64,000 nt of DNA from Paractinoplanes aksuensis (lineage in GTDB: Bacteria; Actinomycetota; Actinomycetes; Mycobacteriales; Micromonosporaceae). Shown in pieces: positions 10,689 through 17,880 of the stretch. The stretch covers positions 1 through 64,000 of the forward strand of contig NZ_JAMYJR010000003.1 of assembly GCF_024137025.1 (NCBI RefSeq). The letters are read 5' to 3'. The notes under the pieces are model-generated. The model was not told the DNA's origin and did no database searches. It saw nothing but the letters and a program-made list of their open reading frames with translations. A program made the position numbers and the translations under genes. Within the stretch, counting starts at the first letter, position 1. Every line of letters begins with the position of its first letter.

Positions 10689-12557
10689 TCAATCCTCGCT
10701 GGGCGCCTCGGTCCGGCCGCGGGCCTCGGCTTCGGCCTTGGCGGCTGAGGTGTAGACGCGGGGTTGGGGGATGGCGGCTTTCGCGCTGACCTTTGCGCCT
10801 TCCTTCTCGGGCGTTCCCGATTTCGGTGCGGGCCGGCTGGGCTGCGTGGGGGTGTCCTTCCGGGGACTTTGCTCTTCCCGTGGCTCTTCACCGGGCGTCG
10901 CTTCCCTGAACGGCGCTGGATCGTGGCGCGGCTCTTTCCTTGGCGGCGTTGGTTCTTGGCGCGGCGGCGCGGTGGGCCGCGCTGGCGAAACGGGTGCGTG
11001 CGACGGCGCGGGTGCGTGGGGTGCGTGCGGCGGCGCGGTGGGCTGTGCTGGTGAAACGGGTGCGTGCGACGGCGCGGACGCGTGGGGTGGGTGCGACGGC
11101 GAGGGTGCGTGGTTTGCGTGCGGCGGCGCGGCGGGCCGCGCTGGCGAGACGGGTGCGTGCGGCGGGGCGGGTGCGTGGGGTGCGTGCGATGGCGCGGGTA
11201 CGTGGGATGGCGCGGGGTCGACGGGGTTGTCGAGGGACTCGAAGCGGTCGATGGCGGGGGAGCGACTCGGGCTGTTGCGCGGGGCCGGGCCGCCTTCGCG
11301 TTCAGGCAGGCCGATCAGCACGGCTGCCACCCGGCCCGGCGCGACCTGCTCGAGATCGGCCGCGACCCGGGCGGCGCCTGCGGCGGTGGCGCGGCGATAG
11401 TCGGTGACCAGCAGGATCTGGTCGGCATGGGCGGCCAGCCCGAGCCCGTCGGCCACCTGCAGTAGGGCCGGCGAGTCGAGCACGACGACGTCGCACTGCT
11501 CCCGCAGCTCGTGCAGCAGCCCCGTGAGACCGCCCGCGGCCAGCAGATCGGCGCTGTTCTCGCGCTCGGCCCCCACGGCCAGCACCCGCAGGTTGACGAT
11601 GGCCCCGGCTGCGAGCGTCTCGGTCAGCTGGTGCTGCCCGGTCAGCACATTGGTCAGGCCCCGATCGCGGGACAGGTCGAACATCAGATGCAGCGCGGGC
11701 CGCCGGACGTCGGTGTCGACCAGCACGACCCGCCGCCCGGCCTGGGCCAGAGCGACGGCCAGGTTGGCGGCCGTGGTGCTGCGACCCTCACCCTCACGCC
11801 CTCCGGCGATCAGGACGGTGGCCGGCCGCGCCAGCACGGGGTCGAGCCGCGCCCGCAGGTAGCGGTAGGCCTCGGCGTCGGCCGAATCGGGCGAGCGCAG
11901 CATCACCGGCAGCGGTGCCCCCGGCCCCCGCGACCGCCGCGCCCGCGGAACGGTGGCCAGCACCGGCAGCCCCGTCAGCTGCTCGTAATGGGTCAGACCG
12001 CGCAGCCGGTCCCGTCGCCGGGCCAACCAGTAAGCGCTGATCAGCCCCAGAAGCAGCCCCACGGCAGCCCCCGCGGCGAGCCAGAGCCAGAGCGGCCGCC
12101 TGTGCTCCACCGCCGCCCCGGCCGGCGACACGAGCGTGGCCGCCGTACCCGACTGCGTGGTCGTCGCATTGCGATAACGCACGTATTCCTCGGCCACGGC
12201 CTGCGCCCGCCGCTGCGCATCGTCCCCGGTGTAGGCGACGGTGATCGCGGCCCCCCGCTCAACCGGCTCCACATCCAGCCCGTCGGCAAGATCGGACTGG
12301 GCCATCTTCAGCTCTTCGGCCGCCACCCGCAGCACGGCGCCGGACCGGGCGATCTCACTCTCGGTGCCGGCATCAGCGGTCACCGGCGCGAACCCGGCCC
12401 GCTGCTTCGGCCCCGCCACAACGGTCGCGCTCGACCACTGCTCAACAGGCACGACCCGGCTCAGAACATAGGCCCCAGCCGTGATCAGAACGGTCACCAG
12501 AACGATCCACCAGCCGTACCCACGCAGAAGCCGCGCCGGTCTGCCATCAGTCGTCAT
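10689..12557 (-). CDS. Wzz/BY-kinase-like polysaccharide biosynthesis protein with Pro/His/Ala-rich tail
   Basis: 622 residues. Two membrane segments (about 13-33 and 155-178) flank an extracytoplasmic Wzz-like part, and a cytoplasmic BY-kinase/CapB-type P-loop domain follows (about 215-430). The Walker A segment reads GGREGEGRSTTAAN, with Arg where Lys is expected; Walker A' (VVLVDTDVRRP) and Walker B (DVVVLDSPALL) are present. From about residue 440 the chain is a low-complexity tail of repeated HAPVSPARP, APSHAPHAP and TAPP blocks, then charged sequence. The usual C-terminal tyrosine cluster of BY-kinases is absent. No glycosyltransferases are adjacent, so the polysaccharide it serves is unknown. 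Confidence 0.82.
   Translation of the reverse strand: MTTDGRPARLLRGYGWWIVLVTVLITAGAYVLSRVVPVEQWSSATVVAGPKQRAGFAPVTADAGTESEIARSGAVLRVAAEELKMAQSDLADGLDVEPVERGAAITVAYTGDDAQRRAQAVAEEYVRYRNATTTQSGTAATLVSPAGAAVEHRRPLWLWLAAGAAVGLLLGLISAYWLARRRDRLRGLTHYEQLTGLPVLATVPRARRSRGPGAPLPVMLRSPDSADAEAYRYLRARLDPVLARPATVLIAGGREGEGRSTTAANLAVALAQAGRRVVLVDTDVRRPALHLMFDLSRDRGLTNVLTGQHQLTETLAAGAIVNLRVLAVGAERENSADLLAAGGLTGLLHELREQCDVVVLDSPALLQVADGLGLAAHADQILLVTDYRRATAAGAARVAADLEQVAPGRVAAVLIGLPEREGGPAPRNSPSRSPAIDRFESLDNPVDPAPSHVPAPSHAPHAPAPPHAPVSPARPAAPPHANHAPSPSHPPHASAPSHAPVSPAQPTAPPHAPHAPAPSHAPVSPARPTAPPRQEPTPPRKEPRHDPAPFREATPGEEPREEQSPRKDTPTQPSRPAPKSGTPEKEGAKVSAKAAIPQPRVYTSAAKAEAEARGRTEAPSED
10960..11215 (-). repeat. 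Imperfect coding repeats in BY-kinase tail
   Basis: The DNA for the His/Pro/Ala tail is a run of imperfect repeats built from GGTGCGTGCGGCGGCGCGG-like blocks. At protein level three copies of HAPVSP(A/Q)(R/Q)P(T/A)APP are separated by 20-30 residue spacers of HAP/SHP repeats. Copy number may vary between strains. Confidence 0.7.
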
Positions 12558-12897
12558 GCCGGGCCGCCTTCCCCGTGATGCCGCTGCCCGCAGCCTACGA
12601 CCGGATCATCAACCCCCGCCACCGCGGCGCCTGTCGGCTACCAGCGCCCCCACCCCCGCACACCGGGTCCGCCACGCCTCACCCCACTTGGTGCAAGCGC
12701 CGTCTCGCCCAGAACCAGCGCGGGCGCCGCTTGGTCGCGCCGTCTTGCCTGGAACCAGCGCGGGCGCCGCTTGGTCGCGCGTTCTCACCCGGAATCAGCA
12801 CGCGCGCCAATGGGTCGCGCTGGTCGCCGCGGACCTCCGACAGTCGCCGCGGCGCCATCGCGACCGGTTCACCGAGCTGCCCGGCACGACCGCGTTC
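12558..12897. repeat. Gene-free gap with 40-bp tandem repeat (12681-12820)
   Basis: No convincing gene is seen here. Between about 12681 and 12820 lies a tandem repeat of exactly 40-bp period. CGGGCGCCGCTTGGTCGCGC occurs at 12721-12740 and 12761-12780, with a diverged third copy at 12801-12820 and a weaker one starting near 12681. AACCAGCG precedes each good copy. The array lies between the promoter side of the BY-kinase-like gene and the 3' end of the DUF6891-like gene. Confidence 0.75.
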
Positions 12898-13755
12898 TCA
12901 CCAAGGGCGGGCGGTTACGCCGTCCAGCTCGGACACGGCAACGCGCTGCTCGACGGCCAGGACCGTCAGCGTCTGCTCGACCTCGGCCAGAGTGGCGTAC
13001 TTGCCGATCGACGCCCGGGCCGCGGCATCCGGGGTCTCCAGCCAGAGCCGCCCGTCCTCCCAGGCGACCTGCACACAACCGGCATCGTTCACGGCCGACA
13101 ACCAGGCCTGGCCGCGGGTCGGCAGGCGCCGCACGATGTCCATCACTTCCAGCACGTTCCTCGGCCGCGCCTCCCCGTGCGACTGCGAAACTTCAAGGTC
13201 GAGCTCCGCCGTTCCGGATGACTTCTCCCCGTACGCGGCCATGCTCCCGTGCCGCCGCCGGGCCCACCGCAGCGGCACGTGGATCCGCTGCCCGGCCGAC
13301 CCGCCCCAGTTGACGCTCAGCCCTTCGGCCCGCAGAGCCACGGCCACTTCCTCGCCAACCGTGGCCGCGGGCGCACCCTCGAAACTGCCGTAGCAGAGGT
13401 ACACGCCGCCGCCTTCGACAGCCCGCTCAGCGTCCTGGTGGTGGTAGAACACGTAGCCGCGCGCCGGTAACTCCGGCCGCACCTCGTCGCCGATCTCGGC
13501 CACGCCGCAGTTCTGGCAGCAGGCAAAGTCCTGACGAGCAACGATCCCGGCCGTGTCGAGCGCACGGAAGGCATCGGTCAGCCGGTCATTGTCGGTACGC
13601 GATGGCCAACTCGCCTGCTCGGCCAGGTGAGCCGCGAACTCTTCCCGCGCGACCGCCCAGGCCACCTCGGCCAGGCCGGCGTCATCATGCTCGTCGGCCA
13701 GATACTCAACGGCCTGGTCCACGACCTGCGCACACGTCAGCCGCCCCCGGGCCAC
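12898..13755 (-). CDS. DUF6891-like protein, probably frameshifted near its start
   Basis: 285 residues from the first in-frame GTG; function unknown. The segment DFACCQNCG near residue 77, the YVFYHHQDAERA block and GGVYLCYGSFEG resemble the DUF6891 family. The GTG at 13755 has no good ribosome-binding site. In another frame just upstream, a GTG at 13805 begins VADDDLRREITELIRGTWPG, which would run smoothly into GRLTCAQVVDQAVEYLADE of this frame if the G-run at 13746-13750 had one more G. I therefore suspect a one-base deletion or a base-calling error and a true start at 13805 or earlier. The family name is from memory. Confidence 0.65.
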   Translation of the reverse strand: MARGRLTCAQVVDQAVEYLADEHDDAGLAEVAWAVAREEFAAHLAEQASWPSRTDNDRLTDAFRALDTAGIVARQDFACCQNCGVAEIGDEVRPELPARGYVFYHHQDAERAVEGGGVYLCYGSFEGAPAATVGEEVAVALRAEGLSVNWGGSAGQRIHVPLRWARRRHGSMAAYGEKSSGTAELDLEVSQSHGEARPRNVLEVMDIVRRLPTRGQAWLSAVNDAGCVQVAWEDGRLWLETPDAAARASIGKYATLAEVEQTLTVLAVEQRVAVSELDGVTARPW

Positions 13756-13805
13756 GTGCCCCGGATCAGCTCGGTAATTTCCCGCCGCAGATCGTCATCA
13801 GCCAC

Positions 13806-14066
13806 GCCGCGCAAGATATCCGCCTCGAGGTGCCATCCGCCAGGCTGCCGTAGATGAGGCGAACTGCCCCGCGAGCGATGGGCACCGCGTTCCAGGGGCG
13901 GGTCGTACTGCATCAGGCCGGCCTGCGGTTGTCGCCGTTCCCTGAAGACTGGATTTTCAGGAATCGTGGGCAGCGGTCCGCGTGGGTGAGTCGGCTGGAC
14001 CGAGCAGGCGGCGATCGAGGCGGCCGGGATCGAGCCGTGGCAGGTCGAAGCCGGCCAGTCGTCGCA
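13806..14066. other. Gap with no clear gene; possible coding remnants
   Basis: No intact gene is seen. Two short stretches have coding-like composition. On the minus strand, an ATG at 13913 opens MQYDPPLERG and runs in frame into the presumed DUF6891 N-terminus. On the plus strand, the piece WTEQAAIEAAGIEPWQVEAG near 14000-14060 ends at a stop at about 14100. Both may be leftovers of deleted genes. Confidence 0.35.
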
Positions 14067-14375
14067 TCACCCGGAGGCCGCCCTGCCGGCCAGGAACTGA
14101 AGCAACGGCTGGAGAGCAGCGGGGACCGAGGCCTGCGAGACGGTGCCCCGCCAGTGATCGCTGCCCCGGATCAGGGTCAGGTCGTACTGGAAGAGGTCGG
14201 CACCGCCGGTGGGGTGACGGGTGCTGCGCAGCGAAGCGAAGTCCAGGCTGGACATCAGCAGCCGAAGTCGCGCGGCGTCGGCCGGCGGCAGGGTACGCGA
14301 ATCAGCCACCGTGCTCACCGAACGCCCGACAAACCCGCCACTCCGGCGAAGCTCGGCTCGAACGTGCTCGGACAC
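14067..14375 (-). CDS. Emfourin/protealysin-inhibitor-like protein
   Basis: 102 residues. The core RRSGGFVGRS, the LPPADAARLRLLM helix, the GGADLFQYDLTL strand and the C-terminal VPAALQPLLQFL match the pattern of emfourin-type inhibitors of M4 metalloproteases, which are normally encoded next to a protealysin-like protease. The GTG at 14375 is chosen because GGGAGG lies five bases upstream and the family similarity begins there. No M4 protease gene is present nearby, which makes this copy an orphan. Family assignment rests on motif memory, without a search. Confidence 0.65.
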   Translation of the reverse strand: MSEHVRAELRRSGGFVGRSVSTVADSRTLPPADAARLRLLMSSLDFASLRSTRHPTGGADLFQYDLTLIRGSDHWRGTVSQASVPAALQPLLQFLAGRAASG

Positions 14376-14893
14376 AAAAACCTCCCGGGACAGGTCTCGC
14401 AGGTCAGCACGGACGTCGGCGGCATCCTCCCAGTCGACGGCCCAAATCGCGACGCCCCGGCCTGGGCGTAGCCCGCGCCCGGCCGGCGTGGAGTTGGCGC
14501 AGATCGTCGCCCAGGAGAGCGGGAACGACGTAAGCGGCGGCCATTGGTGAGCGCGAACGGCGTGAGCAGGGGCGGTGCGAGAGGAGTGGAGGTTGCGTGG
14601 GTGTGGTCGTGGCGGTGAACGGGGAGGGCGTGAGTCGCGGCCGCATGGTGGGCGCGAATGTTGTGAGCCGAGGCGGAGTGGAGGTTGCGTGGGTGTGGTC
14701 GTGGCGGGGAGCGGGGAGGGCGTGAGTCGCGGCCGCGTGGAGCAGAGGGCTTGAACGGTGACCAGGTGGGTGGGGATGGCTTCGGTCGATGGCCGGGGGA
14801 GGGCTTGGCCGTGGATGGTGATCGGGTGGGTGGGGATGGCTTTGGTCGACGGCCGGGGAGGACTTGGCCGTGAACGGGGAGGTGGGGGTGGGC
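14376..14893. repeat. G-rich gap with two sets of long direct repeats
   Basis: No credible gene is seen. A repeat of about 66 bases occurs at 14583-14648 and 14675-14740 (period 92; shared core GGAGTGGAGGTTGCGTGGG and GAGGGCGTGAGTCGCGGCC). A second of about 56 bases occurs at 14757-14813 and 14817-14872 (period 60; shared core GGTGGGTGGGGATGGCTT). The region is strongly G-rich on the plus strand. It separates the emfourin-like gene from the XRE regulator, both on the minus strand. Confidence 0.75.
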
Positions 14894-15742
14894 TCAACCG
14901 GCCACCAGGCGGAGTGGGGGGTGGGCGGCCGGGCTGTCGAGGATGGCGGTCGTGGCGGTGTCGGCTGGGAGGTAGGCGAGCAGGCGGAGGCTGTCGTCGG
15001 CGGGGAGTTCGAGGGATTCGTAGGCCAGGCGCAGGTCGCCCAGGGTGGGGTGGGTCAGCCGCAGCACGCCGGTGGGGGTGGGGACGCCGGGGACGGTGGC
15101 CACGCGGCGGGTGAAGTCGTCGCCGGCGGTTACGGCCAGTTCGTCGGCCAGGATCTGTATGTAGGGGTCGGCGCGGAACGGGCCGTTCTTGAGGGCGGCG
15201 ACCCACTGGTCGGCCACGGCGGACCAGTCGGGGAACACCGCTCGGGCTCGTGGGTCGGTGAGGACGAAACGCAGGAAGTTGGGCGGATCGGCGTCGAGCA
15301 GGCCCAGCGGGTGGACCAGGCGGTCGAAGGCGGGGGTGCGGGCGACCAGGTCGCCGAGCTGGTTGACCAGGACGGCGGGGGTGGGCTCGAGCCGGTCGAG
15401 CAGGGTGCGCACGGTGGGGCGGACGACGTGGCCGGGCGTCTGGTCGGAGCGGCACGGGAAGCTGGACTCGGCGCCTTTGGTGAGGCGGAACAGGTGGACT
15501 CGCTCGTTGCCGGTGAGGCGCAGGACGTCGGCCAGGGCGCCCAGCACGGGTGGCGACGGGTGGCGATCGCGGCCCTGTTCGAGGCGGGTCACGTATTCGA
15601 CGCTGACGCCGGCCAGGGCGGCGACCTCGGAGCGGCGCAGGCCGGGCGTGCGGCGGCGGGGGCCGGCGGGCAGCCCGACGGTGGCCGGGTCGATGGCCTC
15701 GCGACGGCTACGCAGGAACAGGCCGAGCTCGTTGGCGCTCAC
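14894..15742 (-). CDS. XRE-family regulator with MmyB-like ligand-binding domain
   Basis: About 282 residues. The N-terminal helix-turn-helix has the sequence GLRRSEVAALAGVSVEYVTRLEQG preceded by LGLFLRSRREAI (quoted here in pieces of the same domain, residues about 5-60). The C-terminal two thirds is the PAS-like MmyB ligand-binding domain common in actinobacterial regulators. The GTG at 15742 (VSANELG) is preferred because family members start about there; a GTG at 15772 is an alternative. Such regulators usually control an adjacent oxidoreductase gene, but here the neighbours are a repeat region and, divergently, the LacI gene. Confidence 0.88.
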   Translation of the reverse strand: MSANELGLFLRSRREAIDPATVGLPAGPRRRTPGLRRSEVAALAGVSVEYVTRLEQGRDRHPSPPVLGALADVLRLTGNERVHLFRLTKGAESSFPCRSDQTPGHVVRPTVRTLLDRLEPTPAVLVNQLGDLVARTPAFDRLVHPLGLLDADPPNFLRFVLTDPRARAVFPDWSAVADQWVAALKNGPFRADPYIQILADELAVTAGDDFTRRVATVPGVPTPTGVLRLTHPTLGDLRLAYESLELPADDSLRLLAYLPADTATTAILDSPAAHPPLRLVAG

Positions 15743-15898
15743 CCCACGACCGTAGCGCCGCGCGACCCGCACAGCGTGGCCCCGTCACTACCACGCTGAG
15801 CCTCCCACCCTGCGGCCGTGGGCACCGGACCCAGCGCGGTGCAGGCGCCCGGCGCCGGTGGACATGCCATTTACGGACATCTATGGTGGACGATGGTG

Positions 15899-15918
15899 TC
15901 GTCGAAGCGCTTCGACGA
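15899..15918. promoter_or_regulatory. LacI-family operator upstream of its own gene
   Basis: Perfect 20-bp palindrome TCGTCGAAGCGCTTCGACGA. Its 16-bp core GTCGAAGCGCTTCGAC is identical to the two palindromes in front of the sugar operon at 24577-24617. The right half overlaps a possible -35 (TTCGAC, 15911-15916) spaced 17 bases from a possible -10 (TAGGCT, 15934-15939) of the LacI gene, which fits autorepression. Confidence 0.88.
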
Positions 15919-15961
15919 TCGGGGCGGGGTCAGTAGGCTGAGCAGCGGATGGGGAGGGCGG

Positions 15962-16969
15962 ATGCCGACGATCAACGACGTGGCCCGGGCGGCCGGGGTG
16001 TCGCCGAGCACGGTGTCGTACGTGCTGAGTGGCCGGCGCCCCATCAGCGCGCAGACCCGGGAGCGGGTGCAGGCCGCGATCGCCGAGCTCGGCTTCCACC
16101 CGCACGCGGGGGCCCGCGCCCTGGCCAGCAGCCGCACCAACGTGCTGGCCCTGGTCGTGCCGCTGCGGGCCGATGTCAGCGTGCCGGTCATCATGCAGTT
16201 CGCCACCGCCGTCGTCACCGCGTCGCGCACCCACAACCATGACGTCCTGCTTCTGACCAAGGACGAGGGCACCGCCGGCCTCGAGCGGGTCGCGCACAGC
16301 ACCATGGTCGACGCGCTCATCGTCATGGATGTCGAGCGGGACGACGTGCGTATTCAGGCCCTTCGCAACCTCAAGCAACCTTCCGTGCTGATCGGGCTGC
16401 CCGAGGATCCGGCCGGCATCGTCTGCGTCGACCTCGACTTCGAGGCGGCCGCGGCCGAGGCCCTGCGCCATCTCGCGGGGCACGGGCACCGCCGGATCGC
16501 CCTGGTGGGCCCCTCGCCCGCCGTGTACAAGCGCGGGACCACGTACGCGGAAAGGTTCTTGACCGGTTTCACCACGACCTCGGCCGAGCTGGGGCTCGAG
16601 ACGATGACCCACCCGTGCGAGCCCGACCGGGCGGGGGTGCGGGCCTGCCTGGCCGACATCGACGCGCAGCTGCCGGGGGTGACGGCGCTGGTCGTGCACA
16701 ACGAGGAGGCGCTGCGCCTGGTGCTCGAGGAGGTGCAGGCGAGCGGGCGGCGGGTCCCCGCGGACATCTCCGTGGTCGCGGTCTGCCCGCGGGACGTCGC
16801 CCTCAACATGCCGTTGCCGCTGACCTCGGTCGACATCCCGGCGCACGACGTGGGCGGCCTGGCCGTCGAGACGGCGATGAAGCTGCTCGACGGGCGGCCG
16901 ACGGAACCGGTGCGGTTGCTGCCCCCGACTTTGGTGCAGCGGGAGAGCACAGCACCTATTGCTGGTTGA
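15962..16969 (+). CDS. LacI-family sugar regulator
   Basis: 335 residues. The N-terminal helix-turn-helix (TINDVARAAGVSPSTVSYVL) and hinge are followed by a periplasmic-binding-protein-like sensor domain. The ATG at 15962 has GGGGAGGG eight bases upstream and begins exactly at the conserved MPTINDVA; a longer in-frame reading is discarded. The operator at 15899-15918 and two identical copies in the leader of the ABC/GH31/GH4 operon at 24645 imply that it represses both its own gene and that operon. It is separated from the operon by about 7.7 kb of unrelated genes. The inducer is unknown, presumably a xyloside or other imported glycoside. Confidence 0.92.
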   Translation: MPTINDVARAAGVSPSTVSYVLSGRRPISAQTRERVQAAIAELGFHPHAGARALASSRTNVLALVVPLRADVSVPVIMQFATAVVTASRTHNHDVLLLTKDEGTAGLERVAHSTMVDALIVMDVERDDVRIQALRNLKQPSVLIGLPEDPAGIVCVDLDFEAAAAEALRHLAGHGHRRIALVGPSPAVYKRGTTYAERFLTGFTTTSAELGLETMTHPCEPDRAGVRACLADIDAQLPGVTALVVHNEEALRLVLEEVQASGRRVPADISVVAVCPRDVALNMPLPLTSVDIPAHDVGGLAVETAMKLLDGRPTEPVRLLPPTLVQRESTAPIAG

Positions 16970-17363
16970 TCCGGACCATGTTGCCGGCCGGGTCGCGGAA
17001 AGCGCAGTCGCGCAGCCCGTACGGCTGGTCGATCGGTTCTTGCACGACGTCGCCGCCGGCCTTCTGCACCTGCTCGAACGCCTCGTCGACGTTGGGCGCG
17101 CTGAGCACGATGCTGGCGTAGCTGCCCTTGGCCATCAGCTCGGTGATGGTGCGCTTCTCGTCGTCGGTGAGGCCGGGGTCGACCGTCGGCGGGTGCAGCA
17201 CGATCGAGGTCTGCGGCTGCCCGGGCGGTCCCACGGTGATCCAGCGCATGTCGCCGTACCCGACGTCGTTGCGCACTTCGAAGCCCATCGTGTCGCGCCA
17301 GAACGCGAGCGAGGCCTCGGGGTTGTCGGCCGGCAGGAACGTGTTGTGAATGGTGAGGTTCAT
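16956..17363 (-). CDS. VOC-family (glyoxalase/bleomycin-resistance-like) protein
   Basis: 135 residues with the vicinal-oxygen-chelate fold pattern: NTFLPADNPEASLAFWRDTMGFEV at the start (first beta-alpha-beta module) and YGLRDCAFRDPAGNMVRI at the end. These AraC-linked VOC proteins usually lack a known substrate. The ATG at 17363 lies ten bases after the AraC-type gene stop, so the two form an operon. Its 3' end overlaps the 3' end of the convergent LacI gene by 14 bases. Confidence 0.87.
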   Translation of the reverse strand: MNLTIHNTFLPADNPEASLAFWRDTMGFEVRNDVGYGDMRWITVGPPGQPQTSIVLHPPTVDPGLTDDEKRTITELMAKGSYASIVLSAPNVDEAFEQVQKAGGDVVQEPIDQPYGLRDCAFRDPAGNMVRINQQ

Positions 17364-17373
17364 GCCGACCACG

Positions 17374-17838
17374 CTATTGGCCGGGCGCGGGCGTTGCTTC
17401 TCGATTCCTGATCGGTCTGGTCACCTGTTTGACGACGCAGCCGGGCAGGCCCTCGACCTGGGACTGCTCGGCCGTCAGGCGGCGGTAGGCGCTGGGTGAC
17501 ATGCCGACCAGTTCACTGAACCGGGTGCTGAACGTGCCCAGCGACGAACACCCGACCTCGAAGCACACGTCGGTGACCGACAGGTCGCCCCGGCGCAGCA
17601 GGGCCATGGCCCGTTCGATACGGCGGGTCATCAGATAGCTGTACGGCGACTCGCCGAACGCGGCCCGGAACTCGCGGCTCAGATGGCCGGCCGAGACGTT
17701 GACGCCGCGGGCGAGCGCTTCGACGTCGAGCGGCTGCGCGTAGTCGCGGTCGATGCGGTCGCGGACACGGCGGAGCAGCCGGAGGTCTTTGAGGTGTTGT
17801 TCGTGTCTGGCCTGAGGGGAATCCGCACCTCTCGCCAT
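17374..17838 (-). CDS. AraC-family regulator, DNA-binding domain only
   Basis: 154 residues consisting almost only of the AraC/XylS double helix-turn-helix: VEALARGVNVSAGHLSREF for the first and VTDVCFEVGCSSLGTFSTRF for the second, with the family-ending GMSPSAYRR. No sensor domain is present. The ATG at 17838 is preceded by the AT-rich TGTTATACGTTAGAC and no ribosome-binding site, so the mRNA may be leaderless. It is co-transcribed with the VOC gene and divergent from the HelD/HelR-type gene. Confidence 0.88.
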   Translation of the reverse strand: MARGADSPQARHEQHLKDLRLLRRVRDRIDRDYAQPLDVEALARGVNVSAGHLSREFRAAFGESPYSYLMTRRIERAMALLRRGDLSVTDVCFEVGCSSLGTFSTRFSELVGMSPSAYRRLTAEQSQVEGLPGCVVKQVTRPIRNREATPAPGQ

Positions 17839-17846
17839 GTCTAACG

Positions 17847-17879
17847 TATAACACAGTGGGGGTCTTGCCGCAAGACCCC
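17847..17879 (+). promoter_or_regulatory. Rifamycin-associated-element-like inverted repeat and -10
   Basis: GGGGTCTTGC (17859-17868) and GCAAGACCCC (17870-17879) form a perfect 10-bp inverted repeat around a single C. The core CTTGCGGCAAG on the minus strand agrees, as far as I recall, with the rifamycin-associated element found before actinobacterial rifamycin-resistance genes, including helR. A possible -10 (TATAAC, 17847-17852) lies just upstream. The repeat ends one base before the GTG at 17881. Confidence 0.75.
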
Positions 17880-17880
17880 G

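Noticed and set aside
14583..14872. Possible CRISPR array
   Set aside because: There are only two copies each of long repeats with different periods, no short conserved repeat with unique spacers and no cas genes.
14404..15455. Longer minus-strand reading covering the emfourin-like gene and running through the repeats
   Set aside because: Upstream of 14375 the translation is Pro/Arg/His-rich repeat shadow. The ribosome-binding site and family similarity start at 14375.
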